From positions 17,811 through 81,810 of the forward strand of contig JBALWA010000015.1 in assembly GCA_036960305.1 (NCBI GenBank): 64,000 bases of DNA, written 5' to 3'. The translations under genes were made by a program, and so were the position numbers. Below are positions 42,812 to 52,428 of this stretch, one piece after another; positions within the stretch are counted from its first letter, which is position 1; every line of letters starts with the position of its first letter. Origin of the DNA: JBALVT01 sp036960305. GTDB lineage: Bacteria > Pseudomonadota > Gammaproteobacteria > Pseudomonadales > Halieaceae. The notes below the pieces were generated by a model, which saw only the letters and a list, made by a program, of their open reading frames with translations, had not been told where the DNA came from and did not search any database.

Positions 42812-43349
42812 GTTTAGCGCTGTCAGGCCGGGGTCTCGCGGCGCGATCCTACTGCTGGCGATGATTTTTCTGCTGTTACTTGCTGTCGTTGCAGGAACTG
42901 GAATGCAAAGCAGCATTCTGCAGTTTCGTATGGCGGGGAATGCCCAGTTTCGCGAGTCGGCCTTCCAGAGAACACAGGGCATTGCCTCGGCGATATTCCA
43001 GGGTATTGAAAATTTTCCAGTGGTCGGTGGGACCGGGTATCTCCTGTGTCGGGATAAATCTGTTTCGAAGGACTGTGCTGAAAATCTCGGTGCGCTGGAT
43101 CCGGCTATCGTCTCGGTTCCACCGGGTGTGATGCTGGATTATCAGGTCCAGCGACAGCGGCCTCTATTTTCGGGAAGCTTGCCGTTTCGCTTATCCCAGA
43201 ATCGTGTGTTCAGTGCATCACGATCGCGCGTCGCTAGCTTTGAAAGCCATGTTGAGATTGACGGCTCGCGCGTTGGCCTCGGTTCGGCGGAAATCGTCCA
43301 GGGTGTGGCGGTCGTCATTTTCGGTGAGATCAACCAGTCTCCGGAGTAG
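42795..43349 (+). CDS. pilX: Type IV pilus assembly protein PilX
   Basis: A 184-aa minor pilin. Basic leader ends Gly16|AILLLAMIFLLLLAVVAG; it lacks Glu at position 5, which is usual for PilX, the counterpart of GspK. Body has the common PilX pattern MAGNAQFRESAFQRTQG. Placed between pilW and pilY1 as in pseudomonads. Confidence 0.9.
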   Translation: MRPPHKFSAVRPGSRGAILLLAMIFLLLLAVVAGTGMQSSILQFRMAGNAQFRESAFQRTQGIASAIFQGIENFPVVGGTGYLLCRDKSVSKDCAENLGALDPAIVSVPPGVMLDYQVQRQRPLFSGSLPFRLSQNRVFSASRSRVASFESHVEIDGSRVGLGSAEIVQGVAVVIFGEINQSPE

Positions 43350-43353
43350 AGAG

Positions 43354-46098
43354 ATGAACAAGCAGTTGGCAACTATCTTTGTATTGCTTCTGGTCCATGT
43401 GACAGCGGCGTCGGGTGACGATACCGATATCTATTTGCGCGACGCCGCTGGCGTGGTGGGCACTGATGTCCGCGTAGAGCTAGACTACGGCCCGGAACTG
43501 CTTGCGCCTCTCTGTCTTTATGGTGAAAGCTGCCGGGAGGTGAACGGGGAGGGTGATTGTGCTGAGGCTGTCTGCTTCACAACGTCAGCTTACCAACGAC
43601 TTAAAGCAGAGGCTGGCGGCAGTGTTAGTCAATATGATGCCCTTGTAGCCGCGGCCACTTCTGCGGTCAGTGATAGTCGATTTGCGGGAATCCATCTGGT
43701 CCTACGGGTACTCGGTGCAGCCGATAAGGCCATTGCCGACGCTCTTGATATTCAGTCGCCTTCGGGTGATGCCATTGCCTGCCAAGAATCTTTCACCCTA
43801 ACCCTGGGTGTTGAAGACCTTCGCGACCCTGTCCAACTGGAGGAAGAGCTCAATAGGGCCTTTCGTGAAATGCTGGCAGCTAGCGAGACATTGCTGTCTA
43901 CTGCCGTGCCGTTGAATATGTTTAATCACACCGCGTTATTGGATCGAGTCTATGTCTCCCTGTTTCAAGCTGACTACAGCCAGAATTGGATGGGGAATCT
44001 AAAGAAATATAAGTGGCGCGAGCAGGTGGGCGATAGTCGCCCTGGTGAAGTTGTCGACGCCAGTGAACCAGCTCTTCTCGCCTTTGAAGCCAGTGGCGAC
44101 GACCGGGGCCGGATTGCTTTTGACGCACTGTCGTACTGGACCGAGGCAGCCAGCCTGCCCGCGATCGATGGTTCGTTGGCCCCGGTTGCTGTCGATGGTC
44201 GGGTCGTGACACGAGGTGGGGCAGGTCAGAAGGTCAGCGGCTTTGTCGAAGACAGTCGCCGTCGCATTGGTGACACCAACGCGGGTCAATTGGGCGTGAG
44301 TACGCGGCAAGTCTTCGTCGAGCCTGTAGTTCATGTCAATGGTATCGCTACCGCCTTTGATGACTTCGATGCTGACGGCGATACCTTGAGATTGCCCGAC
44401 TTTAAGACGCTGCTTGGCGACGCAACAATGAGTGATGCCAGGGCCCTGGAGCTGATCAGGTGGGGCCGCGGCCAGGATACGGGTAGGCCTTCAGCTTCCG
44501 CGCGGGACTGGATACTTGCGGAATCACTTCATTCCCGGGCGTTGGCTGTGAACTACGGCAGTGCGGAACTGACGGGATACGGTCCGGATAACCCCAATAT
44601 CCACCTGTTTTTTGGGACCGGTGACGGACTGTTTCATATCCTGGAAGATACCACAGCCACGGGGGTCGAATCGGGCCGGGAGCGCTTCGCATTCTATCCC
44701 AGGGAACTGTTGGGAAACCTTGCGGCGCGTACCGATGCGACCCAATCCAGTTTAACCCTGCGCTATGGCGTTGACGGTGCACCGGTCGCCCTGGTGGTTG
44801 ACAACAATAGTGACGGTAATCTGGTGGCAACAGGCCAGGCTCCCCTGGGTGGTGATGAGGTGTACGTGTATTTTGGCTTGCGACGCGGGGGCAGTAGTTA
44901 CTACGCGTTGGATGTGAGCAACCCTCGAGAGACTCCGACCCTGAAATGGAAAATCAGCCCTACGGTTGGCGGCGATTTTGACGAACTTGGATTGTCTTTT
45001 TCTGTGCCGGTAGTGGGTAAGGTCAATTATCATGGGGTTCCCAGAGACGTTCTTATCTTTACGGCGGGCTATCACGGTGGTTGGGATGCGACAAGGACTG
45101 TGCGAGTGGGCAAGGATGGCGGTGCCGGGCCAGACTTTCCGGTGGGTACGGCAATCTACATTGTGGACGCTCGCACGGGGGCCTTAATTTGGAAAGCGGT
45201 CAAGGGCAGTGGTACGGCGACGGCCAGTAAGTTCCAGCATCCCGAGCTGATCGACAGTATGCCCTCGTCAGTGGCGGCCCTCAGGAATGCAAATAATGTT
45301 ATTCACAGATTGTATGTCGGGGACAGCGGCGGTGTCGTTTGGCGCGTTGACCTGCCGGAACTGGATCTCGATGAGCGCGCCCAGAAATGGTTTGTCAGTA
45401 AAGTCGCGGAATTGGGTAATGATGGCCAGACAGTGGAGTCGGATCGTCGCTTTTTTCACGCTCCGGATATCGTTCACTCCTTTGATTCAGTGGGGGACTT
45501 CGATGGGCTTGTTATTTCCAGTGGTGATCGCGCCCATCCCAACGAAACACAGGTCACAAACTACCACTTCTATATTAAGGACCGGAAAATCATCAGTGGT
45601 GATACCAGCGTACTGTTGAGGCGACCTTTGAACGTTGCCGACACGCCGGGCGCTACGGATTTACCCGATCAGACGGATTGCCAGCAGGCTGCGGAACCGG
45701 CATGTGTGTCATCATTGACCCATGGTTGGAAAATAAAACTGGCCCGTGCCGGTGAAAAAGGACTGTCTACTGCCCTGGTTGATGGCGGGCGCGTGTTTAT
45801 GAGCACCTTTGTGCCCGCTGTCCCGGAACAAAGCTGCAATCCGGGCCTGGGGCAGGGCTATGTGTATGTGGTGAACCTGGAGGATGGTAGCGCCACGGAC
45901 AGTGATCGTATTTATAGCGTCGGTCCGGGGATACCCTCCGCAGCGACGGTGTTGGGAGACAAGGTCTTACTGCCCGGGTGGGGGATTAACCCAATGGGTC
46001 CAGCGTCTGTATCATCGTGTCGAGGTAAATTCTGTAACAGCCTGAGCGAGAGGCTGTATCGCCTTTATTGGCGGGAGCCCGGGGTCGATGTTCTCTAG
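43354..46098 (+). CDS. pilY1: Pilus tip adhesin/assembly protein PilY1
   Basis: A 914-aa exported protein with a Sec signal peptide (cleavage near ASG|DD). The C-terminal part is the PilY1 beta-propeller (YYALDVSNP, GDSGGVVWRVDL and repeated blades), with an EF-like calcium loop DNNSDGN at residues 483-489. The N-terminal part is shorter than in P. aeruginosa and I see no DxSxS MIDAS motif of a von Willebrand A domain, although LFQADYSQNWMGNLKKYKW is the family pattern. ATG 43354 chosen; the longer frame to 43204 overlaps pilX. Overlaps pilE by 11 bases. Confidence 0.9.
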   Translation: MNKQLATIFVLLLVHVTAASGDDTDIYLRDAAGVVGTDVRVELDYGPELLAPLCLYGESCREVNGEGDCAEAVCFTTSAYQRLKAEAGGSVSQYDALVAAATSAVSDSRFAGIHLVLRVLGAADKAIADALDIQSPSGDAIACQESFTLTLGVEDLRDPVQLEEELNRAFREMLAASETLLSTAVPLNMFNHTALLDRVYVSLFQADYSQNWMGNLKKYKWREQVGDSRPGEVVDASEPALLAFEASGDDRGRIAFDALSYWTEAASLPAIDGSLAPVAVDGRVVTRGGAGQKVSGFVEDSRRRIGDTNAGQLGVSTRQVFVEPVVHVNGIATAFDDFDADGDTLRLPDFKTLLGDATMSDARALELIRWGRGQDTGRPSASARDWILAESLHSRALAVNYGSAELTGYGPDNPNIHLFFGTGDGLFHILEDTTATGVESGRERFAFYPRELLGNLAARTDATQSSLTLRYGVDGAPVALVVDNNSDGNLVATGQAPLGGDEVYVYFGLRRGGSSYYALDVSNPRETPTLKWKISPTVGGDFDELGLSFSVPVVGKVNYHGVPRDVLIFTAGYHGGWDATRTVRVGKDGGAGPDFPVGTAIYIVDARTGALIWKAVKGSGTATASKFQHPELIDSMPSSVAALRNANNVIHRLYVGDSGGVVWRVDLPELDLDERAQKWFVSKVAELGNDGQTVESDRRFFHAPDIVHSFDSVGDFDGLVISSGDRAHPNETQVTNYHFYIKDRKIISGDTSVLLRRPLNVADTPGATDLPDQTDCQQAAEPACVSSLTHGWKIKLARAGEKGLSTALVDGGRVFMSTFVPAVPEQSCNPGLGQGYVYVVNLEDGSATDSDRIYSVGPGIPSAATVLGDKVLLPGWGINPMGPASVSSCRGKFCNSLSERLYRLYWREPGVDVL

Positions 46099-46576
46099 GG
46101 GCAGGCAGGGTATACAAGCTGGGTCCTCTGGGGATTGCGGCTTTACCTTGCTGGAATTGATTATCGTAATCGCTATCGTCGGCATTCTGGCGACGCTGGC
46201 CTTGCCCGCCTATCGGTATCAACTCCTGCAGACCAAAAGGAGTCTGGGCCGGGCAGAAGTTCTGGCGGTACTGGCCAGGCAGGAGCAGTTCTATGTCAAC
46301 AATAGGCAGTATGCCGCCACCCTGGACCAGCTGGGTTATGTTGCGAACCCCTACGCAATTGATTCACAGGGCAATAATCTTGACGTGTCAGCCGATAACA
46401 GGATTTACAGAATTCAATTGAGTTCTGTGACGTTGCAGTCGTCGCGGGTGACCTCTTTTACCGTGGAGGCGATACCCCAGTTACGCCAGACGGCAGATGA
46501 CCGCTGCGGAACGCTTCAAATGACATCAACCGGATTGAAATCGGCCACTACCGGCAGTGTTGAACACTGTTGGTGA
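46088..46576 (+). CDS. pilE: Type IV pilus minor pilin PilE
   Basis: A 162-aa minor pilin with leader ending Cys-Gly|FTLLELIIVIAIVGILATLALPAY, Glu5 present. The body has the PilE/ComE region with QEQFYVNNRQYAATLDQLGY and two C-terminal Cys (DDRCGTL and EHCW) likely forming the pilin disulfide. ATG 46088 lies 11 bases inside the pilY1 end. Last gene of the pilus operon; it faces the pilR gene with a 9-base gap and no visible terminator. Confidence 0.92.
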   Translation: MFSRGRQGIQAGSSGDCGFTLLELIIVIAIVGILATLALPAYRYQLLQTKRSLGRAEVLAVLARQEQFYVNNRQYAATLDQLGYVANPYAIDSQGNNLDVSADNRIYRIQLSSVTLQSSRVTSFTVEAIPQLRQTADDRCGTLQMTSTGLKSATTGSVEHCW

Positions 46577-46585
46577 TCAGGGGGC

Positions 46586-47968
46586 CTAGTCTTCGAGTCC
46601 CAGCTTTTTCAAGCGATAGCGCAGGCTGCGAAAGCTAACACCCAGGAGTTTGGCCGTGGCTGTTTTGTTCCACCGGGACTCTTCCAGCGCTGTACTGAGG
46701 ATCTGTCTCTCGATATCGTCCAGGTAGCCTTCCATATCGCCATAGGCGTCTTTAACTGACCAGCCCTGATTGCCGGGGCTCCCTTCGGGTGGTGTCGTTT
46801 CACTGACGATGCTACGGGGTGCACTGCTGGAAAACTGCAGGTCTTGTGCCGAGATGGTCTCACCATCAGACAGCGCCAGGGCTCTTTCCAGCATGTTTTC
46901 CAATTCTCGAACATTGCCCGGAAAGCTGTATTCGCACAATGCAGCGACAGCGGAATCATCCAGCCGGGCAAGATCGTTCCCCACGTCGGAAGCGATTCTC
47001 TGTAACAGGGTTTTGGCCAGCTCGGGGATGTCTTCCAATCGCTCTCGCAGGCTGGGAACCTGAACATCGATTACATTGATGCGGTAGTACAGATCGTTCC
47101 GGAAACGTCCCGCTTCGACTTCTGCGGAGAGATCCTTGTGGGTGGCACTGAGCAGGCGGATGTCCGTGGCTTGTTCTTCACTGGCACCGACTGGCCGCAC
47201 GGTTTTTTCTTGTATCGCTCGCAGCAGTTTAACCTGCATTAACAACGGTAGATCGGCCACCTCATCCAGAAACAGGGTGCCTCCCGACGCTGCCTGGAAC
47301 AAACCAATTTTATCCTGGGTGGCGCCGGTAAAGCTGCCTTTGAGGTGCCCGAACAGCTCGCTTTCCATTAATTCTGGTGGAATAGCACCACAGTTTACTG
47401 CGACGAAGGCGCCAGTGGAGCGCGGGCCATTATTGTGAATAAGGCGAGCGACCACCTCCTTACCACTGCCGGATTCACCGTTGATATGCACCGGGGCCTG
47501 GCCGCGTGCCAGTTTGGATATCTGCTTGCGCAGGGAATCGATGGCGGGTGCTGTGCCAATCAGTTCATGGCCAACCGCTGCAGCGAGCTTGCTGGTGTCG
47601 CCATCCAGCTTGAGGGCTGTATTGACCAGGTTGCGTAAATTCTCCAGTTCGACAGGTTTACTGATGAAGTCAAAGGCACCGGCCTTAAGTGCGGAGATGG
47701 CGGCCTCGACGCTGCCGTGGGCGGTAATCATCGCCACCGGGATGTGCGGGTATTCCTGTTGGATAAACTCCACCAGGCTGATGCCGTTGCCATCGGGCAG
47801 ACGCATGTCGGTAAGGCAGAGATCTGGTTGTACTTCAGTGAGGATCTTACGGGCTTCGGCCAGATCCGCGGCGCAATGCACAGCAAGCCCCATTCTACTG
47901 AGGGTAATATCCAGCAATTCACGAATATCCGGTTCGTCATCGACGATTAGTACGTTTTGTTTTGTCAT
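46586..47968 (-). CDS. pilR: Sigma-54 response regulator PilR
   Basis: A 460-aa NtrC-family activator of pilin transcription. Receiver domain with phospho-acceptor Asp54 (CLTDMRLPDG), AAA+ domain with Walker A GESGSGKE (164-171) and sigma-54 contact loop GSFTGA (211-216), and a Fis-type HTH at the C-terminus (WNKTATAKLLGVSFRSLRYR). Forms an operon with pilS, 9 bases after it. The target pilA promoter is not in this window. Confidence 0.95.
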   Translation of the reverse strand: MTKQNVLIVDDEPDIRELLDITLSRMGLAVHCAADLAEARKILTEVQPDLCLTDMRLPDGNGISLVEFIQQEYPHIPVAMITAHGSVEAAISALKAGAFDFISKPVELENLRNLVNTALKLDGDTSKLAAAVGHELIGTAPAIDSLRKQISKLARGQAPVHINGESGSGKEVVARLIHNNGPRSTGAFVAVNCGAIPPELMESELFGHLKGSFTGATQDKIGLFQAASGGTLFLDEVADLPLLMQVKLLRAIQEKTVRPVGASEEQATDIRLLSATHKDLSAEVEAGRFRNDLYYRINVIDVQVPSLRERLEDIPELAKTLLQRIASDVGNDLARLDDSAVAALCEYSFPGNVRELENMLERALALSDGETISAQDLQFSSSAPRSIVSETTPPEGSPGNQGWSVKDAYGDMEGYLDDIERQILSTALEESRWNKTATAKLLGVSFRSLRYRLKKLGLED

Positions 47969-47977
47969 AGTCTCGAT

Positions 47978-49603
47978 TTATCGGGCTCTCTGGGTCATGG
48001 CAATGCAGAAACTGCTGCTCCCATCCTTGGTGAGCAGGTAGCTCAGCGTGGCATTATTGATCTCGCAAAGCTCTTTGCACAGATACAGGCCCATACCGCT
48101 ACCTTCTTCAACCGTTGTAAAGAACGGTTCGAACAGTTTGCTCTGGTCGGCAGGGGCGACACCATCTCCCGCATCTACTACGGATAACAGGCAGCGATGT
48201 GATGAGAAGTCCAGAGCCACGGTCAGCCTCGCCTGTTCAATGCCTGTCGCCAGCTTACTATGCCGCAGGGCGTTGTCCAGAAGGTTGCTCATCACCCGCT
48301 GCAGGTTTTCCTGGTCGAATTCAACCAGTAGCTCTTTGTAATCACATTCGATGGTGAGCTCTGCATGGCGATTGAGCGATTTGAGGTAGCCGGTGGCAAA
48401 TTCCTCAAGCCATTCTGCGAGCACCAGGTATTCCGGTTTCGGTGGCTCGCGCCGGGATATTTGCATGACGCTTTCGATAATCCGGTTCATGCGGTCTGAC
48501 TGGTGGACAATAATATCGGCCATGCGTTTATCGGTCGCTGACAATTCCAGGGATTCCTGTAGCAGCTGGGCCGCATGGCTGACGGCTCCCAAAGGGTTGC
48601 GAATTTCATGGGCGATACTGGCAGTTAATCGCCCCAGGGACGTCAATTTCAGCGACTGGGCATATTGGGTGACAGGGGTGTAGTCCTCGACGAAAACCAG
48701 TGATTCCCGGTTGGCACTGGGTTGCAGCTCCCTGAAGTTCGCTATCACCTGTGGTGAGCCCTCCATCACGGTGAATGGCTTGGCTCGGTGCAGGCCCGTA
48801 TTTTTCCAGTGCTCGAATTGATAGGCCAGCTCCTGGTTGTAATCGGCCAGCTGTCGCCCCTGATCCATGGCAACGGGGCGCTCCGGTGCCAGTAAACCTG
48901 AGGCCGACTTGTTCATGACGCGCACAATGCCGTCATCACCGACCAATAAGATGCCTGTCTGCATATGTTGGACGATTTGCTCGTTTAGCCTCTGCAGGTT
49001 GTATAGGTCGCCGGCGCGGTGCCTGGCCAGCTCTTCGGCCCGTCCGAGACGAATGGCAATCGCCTGAACCATCAGCGATACGCCGAATATGAGTACGCCC
49101 AGAAGCCCTGCCGGGAAGAGAGAGGTTACCGAAAGTTCCCCCAGCATGATCAGGCGGACGGTGTCAGCCAGGGTTGCCAGAACACTCAGCGCTGCGATCA
49201 GTGTTGCCAGCGTCCGATTGGAGATGAGTACAGCGCTGGCAGCGACGGTGATAATGAGCAGTATCGGCAGACCACTGACCATCCCCCGGCTGCTGTCAGA
49301 CAACAGGGTAATGGCGATGATGTCCACCAGGAAAACCGCGAATAGCAGGTTTTGATTGCGGTTTGTTCGTATAAAAATGGAGCCCATCAGAACAACATTG
49401 GTAGCCAGATAGGCCAGGGCTACGGCCGTATAGAGTGTGGGGTTTAGCACCCCAACCAATTGCCGGGTATTTGGGCTGACCAGCATGATGAGCAGCACGA
49501 CGGATAGCAGTGAGCGATAGGCGACGTAAATACGGAACAGCGTGGTATTTTGCTTGCTGCTTGCCAGTGGACTGGGCTGTGTCAGGATAGCGGGTCGATT
49601 CAC
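47978..49603 (-). CDS. pilS: Sensor histidine kinase PilS
   Basis: A 541-aa kinase that phosphorylates PilR. About six transmembrane helices in residues 30-185, a PAS-like domain near 204-312, H-box SIAHEIRNPLGAVSHA with His332, and an HATPase domain with N-box NLLDNALRHSK and GMGLYLCKELCE. Sensing of pilin level in the membrane is known for the Pseudomonas protein. Transcribed away from bamD's side, with pilR downstream. Confidence 0.95.
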   Translation of the reverse strand: MNRPAILTQPSPLASSKQNTTLFRIYVAYRSLLSVVLLIMLVSPNTRQLVGVLNPTLYTAVALAYLATNVVLMGSIFIRTNRNQNLLFAVFLVDIIAITLLSDSSRGMVSGLPILLIITVAASAVLISNRTLATLIAALSVLATLADTVRLIMLGELSVTSLFPAGLLGVLIFGVSLMVQAIAIRLGRAEELARHRAGDLYNLQRLNEQIVQHMQTGILLVGDDGIVRVMNKSASGLLAPERPVAMDQGRQLADYNQELAYQFEHWKNTGLHRAKPFTVMEGSPQVIANFRELQPSANRESLVFVEDYTPVTQYAQSLKLTSLGRLTASIAHEIRNPLGAVSHAAQLLQESLELSATDKRMADIIVHQSDRMNRIIESVMQISRREPPKPEYLVLAEWLEEFATGYLKSLNRHAELTIECDYKELLVEFDQENLQRVMSNLLDNALRHSKLATGIEQARLTVALDFSSHRCLLSVVDAGDGVAPADQSKLFEPFFTTVEEGSGMGLYLCKELCEINNATLSYLLTKDGSSSFCIAMTQRAR

Positions 49604-49624
49604 ATTACAGTGCCGAGGCGATTA

Positions 49625-50512
49625 TCAGCCTCTGAATTTGATACGGTTATCGAACTGTGGCGGTTTGGGGGGATCAAATAGGCCAAAGGTCAGTTTGTTG
49701 ATCCAGGAGCGCTGCAGGCCGTCCAGTGTATAGACACTTTTAAACTCGCCGTTTTTGTCCAGGGAGGGGTGGGCGGGATAATTCAATGCCAGCACGTCTA
49801 TCGAGTCCCGGGCCAGGTCATCCAGGCCGAGCAGGATATAGCCCTGTGCCATCACGGCCAGGCCGTCGGCGACAGCCGGGGTTTGTTGGAAGTTCTCCAC
49901 GACATAGCGCCCCCGATTGGCAGCAGCCATATAGGCACCGCGACGAAAATAGTAGTTAGCGACGACTATTTCGTGTCGTGCCAATAAATTTCTCAGGTGT
50001 ACCATGCGGGCGCGCGCATCTGCGGCGTAGGGGCTATCGGGAAAGCGTGACAGCAGTTGGGAGAACTCTGCAAAGGCCTCCTTGGCGTGACTGGTGTCGC
50101 GCTTGGTCGCGTCGTTGGGTAAGAAACGGGCGAATATGTCCTCATTTCCCGTGTACGCTGACAGGCCCTTCATATAATAGGCATAGTCGACACTGGGGTG
50201 TTGCGGGTGCAGGCGGATAAATCGGTCTGCTGCCTCGACAGCGGCCTCGTGCTCGAAGGCACCGTAGTGGGCGTAGATCAGTTCAAGTTGGGCCTGCTCG
50301 GCGTATTTACCAAATGGGTAACGTGATTCCAGCAGTTGCAGGCTGCGTACCGCGAGATCGTAGTTGTCGTTGCGAAGATAGCGTTGCGCTTCTTCGTACA
50401 TCTGTTGCTCGCCGGTATCCGCGGCGAGTTCGGGTAATTCGTCGTTGCTGGAGCAACCCAGAATAATCAGGCTGAGGAAGATGACCAGGATATGTTTCAA
50501 TGATTTCACCAA
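49625..50512 (-). CDS. bamD: Outer-membrane assembly lipoprotein BamD
   Basis: An essential lipoprotein subunit of the BAM complex, 295 aa. Lipobox LIILGC at Cys20, then about five TPR-type repeats (YEEAQRYLRNDNYDLAVRSLQLL, FIRLHPQHPSVDYAYYMKGL and so on). The C-terminus is longer than E. coli BamD (245 aa), as in pseudomonads. The 96-base gap to rluD holds divergent promoters; a minus-strand TATAAT is seen at 50534-50539. Confidence 0.96.
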   Translation of the reverse strand: MVKSLKHILVIFLSLIILGCSSNDELPELAADTGEQQMYEEAQRYLRNDNYDLAVRSLQLLESRYPFGKYAEQAQLELIYAHYGAFEHEAAVEAADRFIRLHPQHPSVDYAYYMKGLSAYTGNEDIFARFLPNDATKRDTSHAKEAFAEFSQLLSRFPDSPYAADARARMVHLRNLLARHEIVVANYYFRRGAYMAAANRGRYVVENFQQTPAVADGLAVMAQGYILLGLDDLARDSIDVLALNYPAHPSLDKNGEFKSVYTLDGLQRSWINKLTFGLFDPPKPPQFDNRIKFRG

Positions 50513-50608
50513 ATAAAGTAACGGCTGCGTGGTATTATACGCACTTTCAAGTATGCCTGCGGTGGGCTATTTAACCACAGGCAGGCGGGCGCATAAACAG
50601 GAAATATC

Positions 50609-51580
50609 ATGGCGGATAAAATCGAGCTCAACGCTGTTATACCGGCATCGCTGAGCAATGAGAGATTGGATCAGGTCGCGGCCCAATTGTTCTCCGACTA
50701 TTCCAGGTCTCGCCTGCAGATTTGGATCAAAAAGGGCGACTTGCTGGTCGATGGCGAGCAGCGCAGGCCCCGGGACAGAATGTGCGCGGGGTCGGAGCTT
50801 ACCGTCGCCGCGGAGTTGGAGCCTGAAGTCAGCTGGCAGGCTCAGGACATCGATCTGGATCTGGTCTACGAAGATGACAGTATTCTGGTCATCAACAAGC
50901 CGGCGGGCCTGGTCGTACATCCTGCAGCGGGCCATGCTGATGGTACCCTGGTCAATGCCCTGTTAAATCACTTCCCGGATATCGAAAACCTGCCCCGAGC
51001 CGGGATTGTGCACCGTCTGGATATGGATACATCGGGCATTATGGTGGTAGCCAAGTCCCTGTCTGCGCACCATCATCTGGTTAATCAATTGCAAACCAGG
51101 ACAGTAAAGAGACAGTACTGTGCCGTGTGCGTGGGTGCCATGACCGGGGGGAGTACCATCAACGAACCCATGGGGCGTCACCCCAGGCAACGTAAAAAAA
51201 TGGCGGTGTTGGCCGCCGGTGGTAAGACGGCCATTACCCACTACCGCGTGGTAAAGCGCTTTGCCCATCACACGCGCATAGCGGTCAATCTGGAGACCGG
51301 GCGTACCCACCAGATCAGGGTGCATATGGCCCATCGGCATTATCCGCTGATTGGCGATCCGCAGTACGGCGGTCGGCCGAAAATACCCAAAGGGGCCTCC
51401 CCCGAACTGATAACGGCGCTGCGAAGCTTTCCCCGGCAGGCCCTGCATGCCCAGGAACTGGGTTTGATTCACCCCGAGTCGGGAGAGCCCGTGGCGTTTG
51501 AATGCCCGCTACCTGAGGACATTGTTCAGCTGCTGGCAGTATTGGAACAGGAAGATGTGCCCGGTGCCTATGGTTCTTAG
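50609..51580 (+). CDS. rluD: 23S rRNA pseudouridine synthase RluD
   Basis: Makes pseudouridines at 23S positions 1911, 1915 and 1917 (E. coli numbering); 323 aa. N-terminal S4-like domain (NERLDQVAAQLFSDYSRSRL), catalytic domain with HRLDMDTSG (catalytic Asp138) and the C-terminal RTHQIRVHMAHR motif. Immediately overlaps pgeF at its 3' end. Divergent from bamD, as in pseudomonads and E. coli. Confidence 0.96.
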   Translation: MADKIELNAVIPASLSNERLDQVAAQLFSDYSRSRLQIWIKKGDLLVDGEQRRPRDRMCAGSELTVAAELEPEVSWQAQDIDLDLVYEDDSILVINKPAGLVVHPAAGHADGTLVNALLNHFPDIENLPRAGIVHRLDMDTSGIMVVAKSLSAHHHLVNQLQTRTVKRQYCAVCVGAMTGGSTINEPMGRHPRQRKKMAVLAAGGKTAITHYRVVKRFAHHTRIAVNLETGRTHQIRVHMAHRHYPLIGDPQYGGRPKIPKGASPELITALRSFPRQALHAQELGLIHPESGEPVAFECPLPEDIVQLLAVLEQEDVPGAYGS

Positions 51581-52325
51581 GCCGAACTGGGCGGCGCCGA
51601 CCAATATTACGGCGTTTTCTTCCCTGCGGGGATCGGGCCACAGCACCGGGGTCTACCGGGGTTTGAATCTTGGTCATCATGTGGGGGATGCGCCCGACGC
51701 GGTTGCTGCGAATCGTCAACAATTGAGCACAGAACTACCCGCGCAGACGGCGATACAGTGGTTGTCGCAGGTCCATGGTTCCGATGTTGTTATTGCTGGG
51801 GCCGGGGCTGAGTATCCTGAGGCAGATGCCTGTTTCAGCCGTGTGCCGGGTCGGGCCTGCGCGATACTCACGGCGGATTGCCTGCCGGTCTTATTTTGTG
51901 ATCGCGCCGGCACCGTTGTGGCGGCGGCCCACGCGGGGTGGCGCGGTCTGCTGGGCGGTGTTCTGGAAGCCACTGTCAGTGCCATGGGGGTACCGGGTGA
52001 AGATCTGCTGGCTTGGCTGGGCCCGGCGATTGGCCCCGGGGCCTTTGAAATAGGTCCGGAGGTGCGTTCGCTATTCCTGGAGGCTGAAGATGCGGCTTCG
52101 CGGGCGGCGGTGGGGGCATGTTTTCAGGTGAATCCGCAACGTTCTGAACACTTTTTTGCAAATATCTACCAACTGGCCCGGCTGCGATTGGCCGGGGTAG
52201 GCGTGGGTCAGGTGTCGGGTGGTGAATACTGCACTTTTACAGATTCCCAGCGTTTTTATTCCTACCGACGTAACGGTACAACAGGCCGTATGGCGTCATT
52301 GATCTGCCTCAATCCTTCACGTTAG
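51570..52325 (+). CDS. pgeF: Purine nucleoside phosphorylase/laccase-domain protein (YfiH)
   Basis: A 251-aa copper/zinc-binding protein of the YfiH family, which acts as a purine nucleoside phosphorylase and corrects peptidoglycan errors in E. coli. Metal ligands lie in QVHGSD, TADCLPVLFCD and AAAHAGWRG. ATG 51570 overlaps rluD by 11 bases and gives the typical length; ATG 51555 is an alternative. Adjacent rluD-pgeF is conserved in gammaproteobacteria. Confidence 0.93.
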   Translation: MVLRPNWAAPTNITAFSSLRGSGHSTGVYRGLNLGHHVGDAPDAVAANRQQLSTELPAQTAIQWLSQVHGSDVVIAGAGAEYPEADACFSRVPGRACAILTADCLPVLFCDRAGTVVAAAHAGWRGLLGGVLEATVSAMGVPGEDLLAWLGPAIGPGAFEIGPEVRSLFLEAEDAASRAAVGACFQVNPQRSEHFFANIYQLARLRLAGVGVGQVSGGEYCTFTDSQRFYSYRRNGTTGRMASLICLNPSR

Positions 52326-52339
52326 CAACGATCTCCTTA

Positions 52340-52367
52340 CTTGAAATAGGGCTATTTGGCCCCATCT
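52340..52367 (+). promoter_or_regulatory. Heat-shock sigma factor (RpoH) promoter of clpB
   Basis: CTTGAA at 52340-52345, 14-base spacer, CCCCATCT at 52360-52367; near-perfect sigma-32 consensus. About 60 bases before the clpB start codon. Confidence 0.88.
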
Positions 52368-52428
52368 ATAAGGTCAGGTACATAGAGAACGGCACGAGAC
52401 GCGCCATCTTTAAAGGAGATTAGTAACG

